Below are positions 62,477 through 64,000 of a stretch of DNA of 64,000 bases, in pieces (positions within the stretch are counted from its first letter, which is position 1; each line of letters begins with the position of its first letter). The stretch is from positions 1,692,001-1,756,000 of the forward strand of contig JACYXH010000216.1 of assembly GCA_026745465.1 (NCBI GenBank), given 5' to 3'. The DNA is from Lota lota (lineage: Eukaryota > Chordata > Actinopteri > Gadiformes > Lotidae). Below the pieces are notes generated by a model that saw only the letters and a list, made by a program, of their open reading frames with translations, had not been told where the DNA came from and made no database searches. The translations under genes were made by a program, and so were the position numbers.

Positions 62477-64000
62477 ATGTGGGCAGATGAAGACCACAGC
62501 CTGTCCTTCACCAGGAGCAGGAATGACTGGGAGTCCAGCTTCTCCAAGAGCTCGATGCGCTCATTCAAACCTACCAGCCTGTTTGCTCTTGCAGATCTGG
62601 ACGTATGGGACAACGCGTGTCTATTTAAAGCGCAGGTAAGAAGACAGGTCATGTCCAAGACAAGAGGGTTTTCCGGTAGGTTCAAGTGTGATTCTGTAAT
62701 TCTAAATGATCAGAGTTCAGATCAGATCCTTTTTTCTTTTGTTTTCTTGTCAGTCTTCAGCACAGTGTGGCATGGCCGGTGCCTCTGGATTGGGGCTTCT
62801 GTCAAACACCGGGTGAGAGGAAAAACATGTACACGCAGTTCAAATAAAGATGGTGCACGTCACTGCCATTGAGTGGTTTGTTGAAAGATGTATCCGATAT
62901 TCTGGTTGCGTTGGATTTTAAACTCTTTCAAATTCTTTATGTTAAATGCAGGCCCTTTCGGCAGCACTGTTGGTTTCGGACAAACGCTACCAAGCATGAG
63001 GCAGCGGATGTCAATGTCAGACCTGGCTCCAGAGAACGTCCCCGGCTTCTCCGCGGACCCATCACAGGGGGGTGAGGTCCACTCCGCCCAGGGTGAACGG
63101 AGCTCTAAGCGGGCAGAGCTGGTGCACAGGCTGCATGAGGCTCAGCAGCATCTGGAAGACCAAAACGACCTCATGAAGAGCAGAGGCCCACAACGGCACA
63201 GCAATAAAACTACAGCACAACTTCTGGACATGAAACACAAGGTATGAATAGAATAGAGAGAGGACCTCAAGAGAAATGTGTTTTCAGCTAAATAAAATTA
63301 TTTCAATCTTAGCTTTTGTTCCCTCAAGAGCGAAGGTTACAAGACATCCTGTTAACATTATTTATGTTAATCAACTATCAAAAACCTCCCTTGTTTTCAG
63401 CCTTTTGCAGAACCCTGTGACATCTAGTGACATTCCCTTCACTTTTACTTCTTCAGTTTCGGCCAAAATATGTAAATCCAGACCTTAAATGAGTGTTTAC
63501 ATTTGTTGCAACTTCTACAACCATACTATCAGAAATGTTCATCAACAGTCAATTCTACGTAACAAAACAGTCGTCTGCTAATGGATTGCATGCTTTTTGT
63601 GCATATGTATCTCCCTTGGAGAAGGCAAACCTCCAGCAGCAGACCCAGGGAGTGCGTCTGAGGCCGCAAGGGAAGGCTCAGTACAATGGGGAGGCGTTCG
63701 CTCAGCTGCATGAGCATGAGAACCAGTGCCAGGACACCACCCTGATCAGGGAAGCCATGACATCCGTCAAAGAGGTGAGAAGGTTGGAGGGGGATGCAGT
63801 CACACGCTAGCTCCACCGCCTCCTCCACACATCCACATGAGTCACACTCTGACCTCTCGCTTAACACCAGGTCAACGAAACATTAAGAAGTGAACTCAAG
63901 ATGGTCAAGCAGAGCCTGGAATGGTCCCAGGCCCAGCTCTGTGAGCTCAGGGCAGAGAGAGATATCCACGCCCGTCAGATGTCTACGCTTCAGGCCCAAT
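62477..64000 (+). CDS. Unrecognised coiled-coil protein, 5' part (runs off window)
   Basis: I do not recognise this gene. Phase-consistent exons are: to 62635 (start unclear), 62761-62812, 62952-63241, 63622-63774 and 63871 onward, truncated by the window edge. Donors are GTAAGA, GTGAGA, GTATGA and GTGAGA; the acceptor at 63621 (TTGGAG) is weak. The ATG at 62477 (MWADEDHSLSF) is my choice; in-frame ATGs at 62432 and 62366 are alternatives. The N-terminal 70 residues are Ser/Trp/Phe-rich (FTRSRNDWESSFSKSSM), followed by a Gly/Pro-rich linker. From about residue 110 there are polar heptads (RAELVHRLHEAQQHLEDQND; LRSELKMVKQSLEWSQAQL; LRAERDIHARQM) predicting a long coiled coil. It could belong to the rootletin/CCDC class; that is a guess from composition only. 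Confidence 0.55.

Overview
The window is nuclear DNA from a ray-finned (teleost) fish. The genes are vertebrate, with many short exons and GT-AG introns. Two or three families of short fish-type interspersed repeats recur. Simple-sequence repeats are unusually long and dense, with (TG)n, (GA)n and poly-C/G runs of 40-180 bases every few kb. That density recalls gadiform (cod-like) genomes, but the species call is inference only.

Layout. 1-2543 holds intron 1 and the first coding exon of the homeobox gene alx4 (minus strand); the rest of alx4 lies left of the window. 2.5-20.7 kb is a gene-free, repeat-rich stretch. 20.7-23.0 kb is lmo2 (minus, complete, 3 exons). 23.0-27.5 kb is the head-to-head interval between lmo2 and caprin1. 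27.5-35.3 kb is caprin1 (plus, 17 coding exons, with one apparent single-base frameshift). 36.3-44.5 kb is nat10 (plus, 28 coding exons, intact). 44.8-46.9 kb is adal (minus, 10 exons), tail to tail with nat10. 48.0-52.4 kb is csk (minus, 12 coding exons). 52.4-58.5 kb is repeat-rich and gene-free. 58.5-61.2 kb is edc3 (minus, 6 exons). 62.5-64.0 kb is the start of an unrecognised coiled-coil gene (plus) that runs off the right edge.

How the genes relate. They form no operon or pathway. Lmo2 and Alx4 are developmental transcription proteins. Caprin-1 and Edc3 act on cytoplasmic mRNA (stress granules/G3BP, and P-bodies/decapping). Nat10 acetylates cytidine in rRNA and tRNA. Adal clears N6-methyl-AMP, a product of modified-RNA turnover. 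Csk inhibits Src-family kinases. The alx4-lmo2-caprin1-nat10 part corresponds to human 11p, whereas adal-csk-edc3 corresponds to human 15q, so the window crosses a lineage-level synteny junction between nat10 and adal.

Most notable observations: a one-base frameshift in caprin1 exon 7; a nat10 3' splice site whose polypyrimidine tract is a (TG)n repeat; two GC-AG introns (adal, csk); a foldback able to form a three-way junction in caprin1 intron 11; and a palindromic MITE with a half-copy near csk. Exon limits were placed by hand from splice signals, reading phase and remembered family sequences; no alignment was run.
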